Shown: positions 43,363-56,700, numbered from the stretch's first letter. The stretch is 64,000 bases of DNA from Phlebiopsis flavidoalba (GCA_035772785.1 JAOCPU010000006.1:434001-498000); one strand, 5' to 3'. Translations and numbers: made by a program. Notes: generated by a model from the sequence alone, not told the origin.

Positions 43363-45291
43363 ATGCCTCCCCTGAGCTTCACAGAATTCCTCTCCTCCAG
43401 GAAACGATCTCAGCACTCTGTCGGCTTTTCATATACGTATGGCATCTATATCACATCTACCTCTATGAGCTACTCATCAAAGTTTATATGTCACCGTAGA
43501 ATGGCGAGATGTGGTCCTGCTGCAGTAGGGAGGTGCGCGGAAACAGCTGTTTTTTAAATATCCGAATGTCACATTAAAAACATCCTCGCTACTAGGTCTG
43601 TCGTTCTATTCCAAAAGCATCATACAAGAGTCTGCGAGCTGCAGTACAAGACTCGCGCTGGGGCGGCGACTGGCACATGGAAGGACAGCCCATCGGAGTG
43701 TGCGATGCTACTCCTACTCGGATCGTCTCCAATGCCTGCGCGCACGTCAGGCTGCCTGGAATAAACTTCGCGATGGACCTCTGACCAAATCATACCAATG
43801 CAAACGTGGTGGAGTATGGGAACTTTATGGCGGAGTCCTAGCGCAAGCTAGATCTCGCTAGTTTACGAGCTTTGCTTCACACGTGCTGCCTTCTCAGATT
43901 CGAGGCATCGAACAGAAGGAGTGGGAGCTGAAGCTTGGTCCCGTACTGGTTCAGCAGGACTGTCGGAATGGAGCCATCCCTGGACCTGCTCGTGCCTCGT
44001 CGAGCGAGGGACCAAGCCTGTACGCACTACGCCACATGTTTCACACCTAACATCTGACTGGTATTTGCAGAGGAGATTATCGTATACACCTGTTTGGAGC
44101 TCTCAACAGGAAATGCACACCCCAACGCACCCAAACGGCGCTACTGGGTCACCAAGCGGCAGGACATAACTATTCCTTCGTTATCCAAATATCTCTTAGG
44201 AACACCTTGGTATCATGTTCATTAGCAGTGGACGAAAGCGATAGCTACCTCCTTGTATGGGGGGGGAATTGGAGGACAGGAGGTGTTGAAAAATGGTCAG
44301 TCACCCATCATTTTCAGCTTTCCACCTTGGTTTACTATCGACTTTTAGTCTCTTCACGGTCTCGAAATCGGCTCCTTCAGTTTCCTCACCGAACGACATG
44401 TTCTATTGGCCCGTGGTAGAGAGAATCCTCATCGTCGATCCACCACCAGAACACACTGAGCCCACTCTGCCTGGTCATTTTGATTTCCATAAAAGTACCC
44501 AAGGAGCGATGGCCGCCCTAGAGGTCCCATTCGAATGTGCCTTTCAGCTACCCCGGTTATGTTCCCCTGGGGCAAGCGCGCTTGCCATATCCTGTTGCGC
44601 TTCCGATCCGTCTCCGGCTCGTGATGACCCCTCATCCCGATATCAAGGTTCCGTTTCACACCGCACAACGGGACAGACTGTTCGTAATAACGCTCTGGGT
44701 TTTTCCGAGGGGTGGGCGCAAATATCAGCACCCTCATGTTATTTGTCCCATCCTCCTACTATCCGCCTCAACAACGGAGGTCAATTCTCTTTCCCCGGAC
44801 GACACAGAGGGAGGGCGCTTTCGAATGGGAGGAATGGGGCCCAGATGGTCACCAAATGCGTTTTTGCACACGGCGGGGTCATCTCGATGGTCGGGGTATG
44901 TTATGTGATCTCGTGAGCGAGTGGCATGTCGTTCGTCCTGCGCCGTACAGGCCTGGCCATACCTCATGCCTCAAATCAGCACACCGCGGTCGCGCGAGCC
45001 ATCAGCGGTCCAGGTTATTTGATTTTAATCATACTTGCACGTCAGAGCAGTCAGCTCGCAAAGGGAGCAGAACGGCTGAGCCCTTACGACGGCGAAGACT
45101 GACCGACGACGACGTAAGAGGTTACTCGCGTCATCAACCGACCCATCCACCGTTACTCCTCAAACAGAATAATTTACCAGGCAAATAACAACAAGGTTAC
45201 CGTAACGGTGGGGCTGAAGGAGGTCTCAGGGAACCGACCATATCGACTCCTGTGGATGCTCAGTGGTGAGGACTCCATAGTGACGTGTTAG
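43363..45291 (+). CDS. F-box/propeller-like protein, Agaricomycete type
   Basis: A second mushroom-type F-box protein, of the kind with a C-terminal beta-propeller-like part. A possible F-box opening starts at 43363 (MPPLSFTEFL). The family linker (SDRLQCLRARQAAWNKL, then GVWELYGGVLAQ) appears around 43715-43855. LPSQIRGIEQKEWELKLGPV follows at 43885-43945. HPNAPKRRYWVTKRQDITIP lies at 44120-44180. MFYWPVVERILIVDPPPE lies at 44400-44450. Near the end, RDRLFVITLW (44665-44700), EWEEWGPDGHQM (44820-44860), LFDFNH (45015-45035) and RPYRLLWMLSGEDSIV (45235-45285) match the usual order of segments before TAG 45289-45291. Target unknown. Expected role: substrate receptor of an SCF ubiquitin ligase. 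Many frame breaks; the F-box itself is the weakest part. Confidence 0.6.
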
Positions 45292-45836
45292 TGTGTATGA
45301 TACGGCACGCTTGTGGATGTATTGCCTATTTGCTGGATTACTTCCGGTATTGTTGTAGGATGTGGAAGTACGGGAATATCGAGTACTATCATTTTGTGTA
45401 CTGCTGACGTAACTGTGGCCCCTGTATTCCGACAACGTCACGGGCGATTTCGCCATACACATGAAACCAGGCCGGCCTCTTGTCGTGCGACATACTGCGT
45501 CGGATCGGGCTCATGAGAGACATTTGGCGTCTGTGGTGGGAAGCGACTGCGCGTGCTCTTCCTACGCGCTGATCGTCCCCGATGTGGTCGCGTGGAAACA
45601 ACACCGGCGTTGGTCTTCAACGTTGAAGTCTTCCTGGTCCTCTCTGCACGGACAGAAGTCCTTCTGAACGTGTCATGAGTAGCGTATGCGGTCTATTTGC
45701 AGAAGCTAAAGGTGTGTATGCAGAAAAACGGGCAACACGGCGGCGGCGAACAGGCGTATGTAGCTTGAAATGTATGGAATGGCGGTTATGGCGCAGGCTG
45801 GTAGGACCGAGGCTGTTCTTCTGCCATTGGCGGCCC
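45292..45836. other. Intergenic, no supported gene
   Basis: Between the F-box-type gene and the ARG2 promoter. Overlapping short ORFs on both strands (45313-45667) show no family similarity. Confidence 0.35.
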
Positions 45837-45842
45837 TGACTC
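45837..45842 (+). promoter_or_regulatory. Gcn4/Cpc1-type site upstream of ARG2
   Basis: TGACTC 159 bases before the ARG2 start, next to an inverted CCAAT box (ATTGG at 45826-45830). It matches the amino-acid control motif seen in the HIS7/PGDH promoter. Confidence 0.5.
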
Positions 45843-45910
45843 GGCGAGATCAGGCTCGGCGCTTAAGGCGCCTAAAGGCAGCGCGTTTGGTGCAGGGCGA
45901 GCTGCTCAAC

Positions 45911-45995
45911 TTTTTTTTTCTGCTGCTCTCCTCCCATGACCTCATATATACATCTCCTTTCTCTCGCGTTCTCCTCGTCCGTCCTCTCTCCCCAA
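45911..45995 (+). promoter_or_regulatory. CT-rich promoter tract of ARG2
   Basis: Run of nine T followed by a pyrimidine-rich block directly upstream of the ARG2 start codon, with a TATATA near 45944. Typical fungal CT-rich core promoter or leader. Confidence 0.45.
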
Positions 45996-46000
45996 CCGAC

Positions 46001-48077
46001 ATGATCACTCGCGCGCCACAAACTATCCGTACAACGTTGGCAGCGTCGCATTCAGCGCGTTCGGCCCAACCTTCAAAGCCTTTTATGCTGTGAGCAGCGA
46101 CTTGATGCCCTTTGAAAAGAGCTTCTACTCACGCTCGACCGTACGACATAAACAGGACTATCCGCACATTGAGGCATTCAAATCCCGCGCCCGTGATGTC
46201 GAGGATGTTGAACTCCCAGATAATGTACGTACTGTGCTTGCCTAGCTGTCTTGACATGCCTCTGACTGGCACGTCCAGGACTTCATCATGTCCATACTGC
46301 GAGCCAATCCATCGCTCCGGGATACGCGGTCGTACTTGAAAGACTTTGGCCCCCGTCCAATCAAAACCCGCGACGGTGAGAAACAGCAGGCGTTACCTTT
46401 GCCCGTCACCGAGCCCCAAACCTCTCACTACCGACGTTCGTCCCCCGGACGTCGCCACAACAAGAAAGTAACCACCACGGAGACACAGACCAACGTCATC
46501 GCTTCCATTCTCAACCCTGTCTACCGTCGTACATCACTGGTTAAACTTCCAGGTCCCTTCACCGATCGACAGCTAGAGAGCATAGATCGCGGTAAATGGT
46601 GTACTTGGAGAAGCTCGGTAACTTGTGAGCGTCATCGTCGTAGAAAAACGACGAGATCGTCCGCGGTGAGGTTGGCGAACAGAGAGCTGTGCAATCACAG
46701 AAGAGACTATGCGCGTCGTAAAACTGCACTCGAGAAGCAAGGAGCGAAAGCGCGGCCAGTGCTCACGGCGCGGTTGTACGCCTGGGCCCCAAACCGGGTG
46801 ACTACGAAGAGTTTGGATCCTTCCACGCCTATTCCCGAGGCACATACCTTCAATCACTCGGCCCTCCGACCTCGTTCACACCTGATCGCTCTGTCTCTGA
46901 AATCCGGTGAAATCCCTGTCGTCTTTTCTCCCCTTGCTCTTGACTCCTTCTACCGCTCAGTTTCGCGTCGACGCGAATGAAGTTTGTGGCTGGCTCTCGC
47001 TCGCGGTATGACCGAGGCGTCTGCGCCGGGTAACCAAGTTTGAAGCCTCGACCAAGCCTCTGAAGGGTCCCGCTGTTTCAGACGAAGAGGTCGACTTGAC
47101 GCCTTTACGGCTTATGAATCATCAACAAGGAGGGCGGTGTTTTCCCTCTTATGCTCGCTCCGGATTACCTCACCTCCTCGTGAACCTCGCTTCAGAATAC
47201 GACTACATCCGAAACACGTTCGACCCTAGATGGACACCCACTCATCCCTCGGCATTATCCAACTTAAAACTTGCGCAGACCTGCCTTGCTTACATGCCCC
47301 CAACGTCATCTGCCGTGATGGTCTCACATAGGTCCCCGAGCTTGCTCATTGCCAATCTCATCACGAACAAACCCGCCGTTAGCTCTAGCCTCCCTCATGC
47401 TCTGCTCCAGAGCAATCGGAAACTGGATTTCCACACGCCAACCCTTCTCCGCCGCGGTCTGGATGTTCGTGTCATCCGCTCTACAGCAGACATTGACAAA
47501 GTCAAGATGAAGACGTTGCTTGAGCAATCGTTCCGCCGAGAGCTGGAAGAAGAGGCCTTCTGGACCCGACTCGAGAAGGATCTTGACTTTGTCATTGTTG
47601 CAGGCGACTATGCAGGCGCAGCTATAGTCACCACCGAGCCATGCCCTCCAGGCTCGCCCAAAGCCTATTCTCCTATCACATACCTCGACAAATTCGCCGT
47701 GCTCCCGAGTCACCAGGGCGACGGTACCGTCGACTTCCTCTGGGTCGCGCTGCACGATGAGTCGTACGGCCTCGGACTTCCCCTTCTCTGCAAACCCCAA
47801 CGGCGGCAAGGAGGGCAAGGGCGAGGGGCCGTGATCTCGTCTGGCGCAGCCCGCGCGGACAACCCGGTGAACAAATGGTACTTCGAGCGCAGCACAGGTC
47901 ACCTGCGCCTCGGTGACTGGGTCCTATTTTGGTGTGATGCGGAAAAGCGACTGAAGATTGAGGAGGGCCGCGCGGGAGTGCGGGGCTGTCCTACTTGGAA
48001 GACTGGGAACACGGGGGCGGTTAGCGACGTGGTCGGACGTTGTGTTGAAGATCCCGTCGAGTTGGAAGAAAAAGTAA
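46001..48077 (+). CDS. ARG2: Acetylglutamate synthase, mitochondrial
   Basis: Amino-acid N-acetyltransferase that makes N-acetylglutamate, the first step of arginine/ornithine synthesis, in mitochondria. From ATG 46001 the N-terminus ([20 protein letters not shown]) is basic and Ser/Thr-rich, as expected of a mitochondrial targeting peptide. An intron near 46225-46278 precedes [20 protein letters not shown]. Then come [20 protein letters not shown] and [11 protein letters not shown] of the kinase-like domain. From 47096 a long stretch is undamaged, including [20 protein letters not shown] and [20 protein letters not shown]. The catalytic N-acetyltransferase part reads [50 protein letters not shown] and [14 protein letters not shown]. 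After a frame change it ends [30 protein letters not shown] and TAA 48075-48077. The best-preserved sequence in the window. Confidence 0.95.
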
Positions 48078-48417
48078 AGGCACACCGGTGGCTCTCGCCC
48101 GAACGTAGAGCAACTCGGGCCGTTTCGTCGTCCCGTTTCCATCAATGTCCCCATCATCTTGGACAGTTATATCCTATTCGTATTGTATCTTTATCATATC
48201 CGCTCTCTCCATCCCTCTTTGCTAGTTAGACTATCAACACTGGACCATGGAATGTGAATTGTATAGAATAAATAGCCTATTCTGGATTTGCCCCATATGC
48301 ACATGGCCGTCGGACAGGGTTCGGTTCGCAAAAATGGGTATGTCATATATCTACATGTGTATGCGCAAGACACAATAGTCGACGTGTATTCCATTAGATT
48401 TGATGAGTACAGTTTGT

Positions 48418-49805
48418 CTAGAAGTATTTCTCCATGAGTTTCTTCGACGCTTCTACACCCAACTAGAGACATAATCGTCAACGATGCACATTGGAAGAAA
48501 GAACGCGAAGCAACTCACGAAGGTTGCTGCATTGGCAGGGAATGCCTGACGAAGAACGCGTTCATTAGCGGAAGGTGCCGTATACATGAGGGTCTGTACT
48601 CACTCGTGCCATGGCTGGTCCCAGACCCTTCCACAGAGCGCCGACGCCGTCTACTGCAATCGTTTTCCGAGCACAGTCGAGGAAGCCAGAGTAGGTGCCC
48701 GAGGGCGCAGACTGGATCCTCGACTTGATCACCTACAACCACACCTATGAGCCCCCACCGACAAGAATATCTCAAAACAAAACGTACATCCGGAGGGATC
48801 GCTATTGACCACATCGCAACACCGGCCGTGCCTCCTGCGACGATGACAGCACCAAGGTTGAGGTCATTGGAGCCTGGTGTGGACAAGAACCCCTTGGTCA
48901 CTTCATATGCTGCGAAATATGCCGCGCTTCCTGGACCGTCACGAGCCACGGTCGCAACTGAGCCACGGAACACGCTGCGAAGACCTCCTTCGGCGTATAG
49001 GTGCTTTACAACATCAAAGACACCCTTGTACTGCGTTTTGGACCCGCCCTGTCCTTGTACCTGAACGTCTTTTAGCGGTTTTCAACGCGTAGAGGGATAG
49101 TTCAATATTCACCTGCAACAGAACCTTGGCTCTTTCGACAGGGGCAGTCACCAATGTGGAAGGAATCGCCGACAGGAAACCTGCAGCTGCGTATTCGCCC
49201 GACCGAGAGTTCCTTGCTAGTCCGGTTTGGAGTCACAGCATAGATGAGTGTTTTAGCTGTGTCGTATGCCTACAGAATAGCGACTCGGGCCTCAGGATTG
49301 ACCCATGCCTTAGGGTCCAGGTAGCTTACCCAGAAGGAGACAGCAAATATGGGAGTGACACCCAGTAATGGTGGGACAAACGCCACGATAGAGACTACAG
49401 CCAATGTTAGGTGCATGCCGACGTTCGACATGCCAGTATACGCACCCAGTAGCACCGTCGCGAGCCAATGCCTGCTTCACGACATCCACAGCACCTTTGT
49501 AAAGTGCCAGGAGGGGCGGTCTGCAACCGCGTCTTGGTCAAGTCGAATGGATGACCTTCGTGTTCACGTTTGAATTAAGATATAATAAACTAGAGACACT
49601 CGACGCACCGACCCGACGAGGACAGCTGCTATTCATTTCCTCCAACAACACCGCCAGAGACAAAGGACTTGATTGAGTCAGCAGTCGAGCTCGACGCCGT
49701 CCTGACCTGCTCAGCAGCTTGTGTAGAGTCACTTTCAGGCTAAAGGCGCACAGTGCTTTCAGAGGCGACCTCCTAGCGAAGACTGGGAGATGTCTCACTT
49801 ACCAT
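48418..49805 (-). CDS. CRC1: Carnitine/acylcarnitine carrier
   Basis: SLC25-family exchanger that brings acylcarnitines into mitochondria. The start codon stands alone: ATG 49803-49805 is followed at once by GTAAGT, and the intron ends with TTTAG at 49740. Exon 2 continues PESDSTQAAEQVRTASSSTA then DSIKSFVSGGVGG. The first repeat is interrupted by introns and frame breaks. VPPLLGVTPIFAVSFW (about 49330-49380), TPNRTSKELSVGEYAAAGFL (49170-49240) and VRGSVATVARDGPGSAAYF-like sequence (FRGSVATVARDGPGSAAYFA at 48910-48970) are clear. NLGAVIVAGGTAGVAMWSIA then IPPDV (48785-48855) is the third-repeat signature region. The last exon gives LGVEASKKLMEKYF and TAG. The GGTAGVAMW segment is characteristic of fungal CRC1/AcuH proteins. 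Confidence 0.88.
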
Positions 49806-50331
49806 GGTGGGTGGTGGGGGGCAAGATGAACGTTGAGCTGACTCGTCAGGCGACCTGCCAGGCTAAACCGCCTGGAGCACGAATAAAGTTGACCGAGCCG
49901 GCCGGCGGGGACCATGATGGTGGCGAATTTGAAGTCATTGGCTTGTGATTTTGATGTGCCGATCTATCACCTGTGTGGGCCCGAAACGCAGCCACCCCGC
50001 ACTGGGGAAAAAATCAAGCTTGCTCATTCGACACTGGGCAAGGCTCGCCGAGTACAATATATTAATTGACGTGTATGTGTACTCGGGACGGTTCCTCCAG
50101 TCCAAACGCAAGATTAATCGTACAGGTACTCTTAAAATGTCTACTATTCTACATATGAGGCTCCGGCATCCGGGGGTGAGGAAATTCACGTTCATACCAA
50201 GGGTCCTACCTAGATCCTACAAAAGAGCAAGTCGACAGCGCGAGCAAACAACAAACAGGAAATCAGCAAAGCTTGGAAAACCATGTCCTATCCTTCCTTC
50301 CTCCTCGTCATTGCCGAACCCACCTACCGGC
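49806..50331. other. CRC1 upstream / FAS1-gene 3' flank
   Basis: Between the CRC1 start and the stop of the fasciclin gene, both on the minus strand. It includes the CRC1 promoter side. No gene is supported. Confidence 0.4.
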
Positions 50332-53327
50332 TCATACGAATGACGTCGCCTCGGTAGTGTCCCGCTTCCATATAACCCGGACACCGTAGAAGAATGCGGC
50401 GATCAGTAACACACCGACACGACCGACCGTCGTAGCCGCAATGGGTCCGGCGTATTGTACCCACCACGAGGGGTAGTACGGTAGGAGCAACGACGGTCGA
50501 TCTGGACGACACCGGCCCCTACACCACCGCCTGTCGTTGACCTGCCACCAGGCACGGTCACATGTGTTCCCAATCGTTCTTGCCGTCCGAGCCCTCGCGC
50601 CTTTGATGCCGACCACCGTGCCTTGGTCCTCCAACACTCGAACACCACTCCGGCGTAGAGAGAGTCGGATTCTGCCGAGCGCAGAGTTGCGTAGGAGGCG
50701 GAGTCGTCCATGACTATGGGCATATTCTTGTCGAACGTGTCGAACAGGTTGTCCTCTGGAGGCGGGTGGGTGACGGGGGCTCTGGACAGGTAGAATATGT
50801 TGGGCGACAACGGCCTCCATCATCTCTCGGTTTGGCGTAGAGCTCTGTCAAATTAAGTGCCTTGAAAGCGTCGTCTGTGGGGCACAGCAGCGTCCAACCT
50901 GCGCTGTTCAGGCCCATGTCCGCCCATTTGGAGTTATCTGGACGGGGATAATGTACCGTTTCAACACCACTCGAACCCTGCCCTTCGTGGACGACAGCGA
51001 ACCATCGTACTCCCCTCGCTGCACGCATAAGCTTTCCAACAGTGAGGGTTGACAGATCGGGGAATCATGATGTCGGTGACCCCCGGTGTATAACACCCGT
51101 CTGGGTCAGGGTATCCTGCGGATAGAGTACGGAATGCATATCGGACCAGCCCCCGCTCGCACTCAGCACGACGGTGGTATTTCCCTTCGATTTCCTGCGT
51201 TCGACGTGAAGATCGGAGCCCTCGAGGGTACCGTACGTCCGTTGAGACCCCTCGACAAGCGTATCGGAATACTCTACGCCACTAATAACGTGACAGTGGT
51301 TGTGAATCACGTTCTCCAGATCTGTCTTTGACGAAGGCTGAGAGGAGATGTGCCGTTGAACAAAGCATTCCTAGCCGCTTGAACGCGTCATTGTGGGGGA
51401 TGAGGATGTGGCTCCTAGGAGAACAGAAGTCTCCAGTTGCTCTGCGTAGGCTTGTAGCGAAGATAGCAGAGAGGAATTGTAGAGAAGTCGAGTGAGGGAA
51501 GTGCGGTCGACAGTGGGTCTGTTGGGGTGGTGCTAGAGGTCGAGATATAAAGTAGACTATTGTGTGATTAATTGAGTTCGGACTGGAACAGGTGTGAGAC
51601 TTGATATTTCCGCAGAGCAGTTTGAGCATACCTGGATCCCCGAGGACGCTTTGCAGACCACCACACAACGAGATTGACTTGGGCTTTCCTAGATTCTAGG
51701 TCCTCTTCCCCGACGTCGACGCTCAGCAAACTTGCCTTTACTACCTGCAAGACCAGGCTCCTCCAAAAGCCATGGTCTCGAGCAGCATGCCACTCTTCAA
51801 CTTCTTCGGCGTCTTCTTTCCTGGAGGGAAATGAGTAACTGCAACAGCTTCTTGAGCTCCTCACTTTCCGCGCGGGGGGGAAGATCGTCATCCTCGAAGA
51901 AACCGATAACGTCATCTTGCGGAGCAGGGATTGTCCAATGCGAGTTGGTTATCGTTAATGAAGAAAGTCAAGTTTGACGGAATGCCTTATCAGCGACACC
52001 GAGGGAGCTGCAATTGAGTACCAGCAGGAAACTTCTCGGGGCGTTAATTGAAGTGGTCCTCCGGCGAGGCGAATGAGGAGAGTGACGAGACGGTATGGAC
52101 AACTCATCACCCGTTCGACGCATAGATATCTGGTTCCACCAGCGCGCTGCGCCGGAGGACTGTTTTGTCGTGTGATCCTCCTCAGAGTAGCGAACCTTGA
52201 GTTTTTGTGTCACCCTGTCGCCGATTGTTGGCACCTGTGGAGAGCTCAGCGAGGCTGCTTGACCCCTGACAGGCGCAAATGGACTCACAGTTTGGTGAAT
52301 CTTTGAAGCTTTCTGAGTAGTACACGCCGCGCTTCTTCTTAATCTCAACCGGCTGGTGCTCATATTGACGATCCTCGACAAATCATCGGTAGCGTACTTG
52401 CTCTCCAAATACAACCGTTCGTAATGGGGGACGTTGCTCCCAGGCTTTTATCGACCGGTAAGAAAAGTGTGAGCTACTCGGCAGTAGTTGAGTTAAGGAA
52501 CTGAAGCAAGTCGGCATTCAGTATATTTCGAAGGTAAGATAATGATAGGGGGTGTGTTTAGTAAAGGACCCACACGGTCCGCTGACGGACTTTTCTCAGT
52601 ACGCGAGCGAGTCAGGCGACACTGTGAGGGCGTACCTAAGTCCTGAGGGACATTCAATACTGCATCGACACCAACTAATAGACCATTCGAAGTTTCGACT
52701 ATTTTCTTGCTAACCTGGCTCGCACGCGCCGCTCCCCCCACCCCGAAGGCATCCACGCCGAACCCCACCCGGTAGCGTCTCGTGTAGAGACTCGCAGCCT
52801 TTGTGGCTCGCCGTACCCCGAGTGTACCTCCGGGGTATCGGCATCCATGGAGGATACGGTGGAGGGTCACGAGATGGAGGCTCTCAGAGGTTTCGCGGGG
52901 GATAATGCAATCGTCTTAAGCACATCTGGGACCTGCTCCTCAGGCAGAGCAGAAAGGCTATAGTTCAGCATTATGGTAGAACAGCTCCTGCCGCAGCTTC
53001 TCTTGTACGTTGTCCCGTGTCGTCCAGACCTCGTCCTCAAGAGCTGCCCGCCGCCAAAGCGCACTCCTCTCAGCATGTCTCTTGATGGCGTCGTTTGTTG
53101 GAGCGAACAAAGTGGTTGCATTGAGCTTGTTCAGCGTAGGGATGAGCTTAGCACGCTGAAGTAGGCTCAAGAGAGAGGTATAGTTACTGGGTCGTCGCCG
53201 AGTGCATCTACAATGTTGTACGAGAGGATGCTCGCATTCGTCTGACGTCTGGAAGACAATCTGGGCAGAGTGGGCGAACGGCCGGGAGGAGAGCGAGGAG
53301 AGTGAGGGGAAGACCCCAGGGACGCAT
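50332..53327 (-). CDS. Fasciclin (FAS1) repeat membrane protein
   Basis: Secretory protein with tandem FAS1 domains, usually adhesion or cell-surface/vacuolar proteins in fungi. The start at 53327 gives a signal peptide (MRPWGLPLTLLALLPAVRPL). FAS1 unit 1: SLLQRAKLIPTLNKLNATTL then FAPTNDAIKRH (53075-53170), with FYHNAEL (52960-52985). Unit 2 includes YERLYLESKYATDDLSRIVN (52355-52415). Unit 3 has IIAPQDDVIGFFEDDD-like sequence near 51885-51925. A further unit near 51360-51500 is followed by GVEYSDTLVEGSQRTYGTLE (51225-51290). The last unit shows GWTLLCPTDDAFKALNLTEL (50860-50905) and VVAQHI then NLFDTFDKNMP (50720-50815). One transmembrane segment (GRVGVLLIAAFFYGVRVIW) lies close to the C-terminus, and the protein ends ATSFV. 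Four or five FAS1 units are likely. Several introns and frame breaks. Confidence 0.83.
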
Positions 53328-53702
53328 GGCGGTCAGACGCAGAAGGGTGTGCGTGCCAGAGTTAGAGAATAAGTTATTATAGTGAGGATGAGCCTGCGGT
53401 GACCGCAGGAGCTGCTGGTCAATCACTGAGTCTGCACATTCGACCATTCTGCGGGCGCATGCGTCGCGGCATGCCCGACATGACGTTCCCTCGCAGATCA
53501 GATCGAAAACAATCACGTGCGTATCCCACGTGGTGTCGCCCCCGACTCCCCGCGCGCCTCGCGGACTCGCGAGCGGCCTTAGTGCCAAAATCGTCCTCCG
53601 GGGGGCAGACGACACTCTCGACTCAGCTCTGCTGCAAAACCGACCCCATGAAAAACATATCCATAAACCGATTGTGCAAATTTCATAACTCATCGCAGGA
53701 GA
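53328..53702. promoter_or_regulatory. Divergent promoter, FAS1 gene / RAV1
   Basis: 375 bases between two divergent starts. A CCCCGGAGG-like GC-rich block lies around 53590-53615. No specific factor site stands out. Confidence 0.45.
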
Positions 53703-56700
53703 ATGCTGGATCTTCTATCTGCATATACTGGGGTGGCCCGACAACGGGCGTGCAGTCACCTCGCACCTGCCTCGAGAAACTCTGCTGGCGAGTCTGCACG
53801 CCGTCTTCGCGTCCCCCAAATGCCAACTGAGATGACCCCCGAAGCTATACCCCCTCGCTTGACACTCTATTAATATGCATAGTCGGAATGCCGCTACACT
53901 GCGCGTTCACGCGAAAAGTTCTTGGCCTTCTGGGAGGGCATTTCGTGGCATCCTACCGGGCGTGTTTGCACGCTGCACGGCGTAACGAATCCTAGTTCAC
54001 AATGCCTTTCCGTTGACCCTGGCATGAAGCTCGTGCGTAGAACGCGTGTATTACACACCTTAAACTTTCCAAGCTTAAGATGCAGCCAAATTAGATAGTT
54101 GCCACCACGATAGGGGGGAACGATTGGCGACGTGGGCCATGTCTGGAGTGCAGGGCGATGTATGGCGCGTGCATTCCAGGCTATTGCTGTCGGGCGACAT
54201 GCAAAAATCACAGCCGTTGATTGTAAATCCGGTACGTGTCTTACGCCTGATCCCACATTCTATTGCCCCTTACTCGCCCTGTAGGACTACTTGCGGTAGG
54301 TACTGAACTACTTTTAACTCTTCGCTCCGCCCTATCCGTGTATACCCTCGCCTTGGAAAACGACCTCCCGACATGGTCGTTGAAATGGAGTTTACCGTAT
54401 GTCATAATGATTGCACGCATTATTGTACCTAAATATTGATGTTCTTTAGTATTCTCGGATTAACACGTCTGAGATTCTCGCCCTCAAATTTGTATGTACA
54501 TCGCTAGTACTTCGACAGTGCGTCCTCATTTGGTCTCATTTTTACTCAACTTATGCCGTCGTTTTTATCAAGCTTGACAGTGCCATTAGTGTGTATCTCA
54601 CTACATCCGGGAAGCGAACGCAGTACGCAGTAGTTCGAGGGTGGGCAGGTCCACGTCCAATCACAGACATGAATTGGAGACATTTCACAAACTTCCACCA
54701 GGTTAGTATAGCGTATCGTATGTCGCCAATGTGATTAATTCTCAACTCCCTTTCTTCTCAGAGATGACTCCATACTCTATACCGTAACCTCTGACGCTAC
54801 CTTAAGAGTTTATCTTCCCCGTAATTGATGCACCTACAGCAAATGCAGTTACATGCCTCCCTAGATAACCTTCACAGCTGTCCCAATGTCCATGCTTAAC
54901 CGAACAACAGACTCTCGCATATTCTGGCTTGACAGAGTAAATGATTCAGCCACACTTACAAAAACATTGTCAAGACAATGGGAGAACGCGAGGAAGACGG
55001 ACGAAGCAGACGAGTGCGTGAAATACAAGAAGAGGGTTGGGGACTTATTTATACGCGTCTTCTCTGACGGCACCCTCGTTGTGCAAGCCGTAGCGGTACG
55101 TATGGCTTCAATGGAATCCATGATGTGGTTTGAGATTGAAGTTCATTCGTTACCATACAGAATATCGACCGTCGACCACCGACACTACTGAAAAACAATT
55201 TACCCTGCTCCATACGGGACCTTCTACTATCCCAACCTTACCTGAGCATTTATACCTGCTACCAACCCCCTCATACCCCACAACTCTCACGCTGGTCACC
55301 TCCGCACCTCTGCGATCTTATAGCCTAGATCCGTTACTATTCTTCTACGCGCGCAGGCCGATGGCCTTCGCCTGGGGTGGGGGTTCGTCCCGAGAAGACC
55401 ACGGTCAAGTAAGCTCTGCACTGCCAAGGCGAATATCCACGCTTCGTCCGGACACCAGACGAGACGGATACAAGGCCTCGGCGTCGTAAAAGATGACGGG
55501 GCGGTCGAAGTCTGAGAGAACGAATCCTAATGACGGGGAGAATAGTATTCCAATCCGTCCGTTGTCGGCGCCAAGGATGTCAACTTAGTTGCCGTTCTCC
55601 AAGGAGGTAAAACTTTCCACGTCAACTCAACATATAATTACTCAATCATCGTAAAGGACAGTACTTTGCAATATATTCTGAACAATCTAGTGCAATTTCT
55701 TTGCACTCGTCGCGGGCTTTGGGGCAGTTAGCTCTCTGACCGTAACCCGCGAATCATCCGATTGTTCTCACTACCTCCTGCTGCACCATCCGACACACTC
55801 ATACTAATTGCTATCACGGAGTCACATTACCGTTCTGCTCTTTGGAGCTGTCCCTTCCTCCTCTCACGGCCACACCACATCCATTGAGCCATCATTTTGG
55901 TCCGACACTACACTACACTCTGAATCACCTACTTACTTCCTATTCACACGTCCCTCAAAACCCTTGTCCCTGTTGATCCTATGGCATGGTCGTTCCCAAC
56001 CGCCAAGCTGCCGAGGGTCGGATTCGCACGACGCGCTTTCAAGTGTTGCGGGCGACGGAGAGTTAGCTTTTTGGATCCCCTATATCTCGACGGCGTCTCC
56101 CGTCTGGAAGTGCACGGGCAAAGTACGGACACACCGGACCAACATCATCACAGCCGCGTGCAGACATCTCGGCAAAAAAAACAGTCTTGGTGTTGTGCAA
56201 GTCAGAAGAGGACCAGGACATCGTGGTGACAATTTGGAACTCCAAAGAATCTGAATTTGCACTGGTCTTGAGTATCAGTGCATTTACAAGTGCGTCAATC
56301 CCTTTGAAATTCTCTCTTTTCCTAACGATTCCTCCTCGTAGCTCATCGGACCAGATTCTCGATTTAGGGACTGGACTTTGCTACACCAGACGGTCAGTCT
56401 ATCCTTGCAATAGGCCTCGCTCACCGCGTCGAGCTGCTATGCCAGCAACGTATGACGTATTTTGACCAAACACCTGGATGGGGCATATGCCACAAAATTG
56501 ACTTCACAAAGTAAGCTTCTCTTCCAACCCTAGACAATCGATTGTTATATGCGTTCTCTAGCACGATCCCCCATCAAATTAGTGACTCGATATGGATGAA
56601 GGGTGGATCGTTGCTTATAGCTCATGGACACCTCATGTCGCTCTATGGTCAGCTCGACAGAAAAAGAGACACGAGCGGATAGAATCTGTTTGAACACGTT

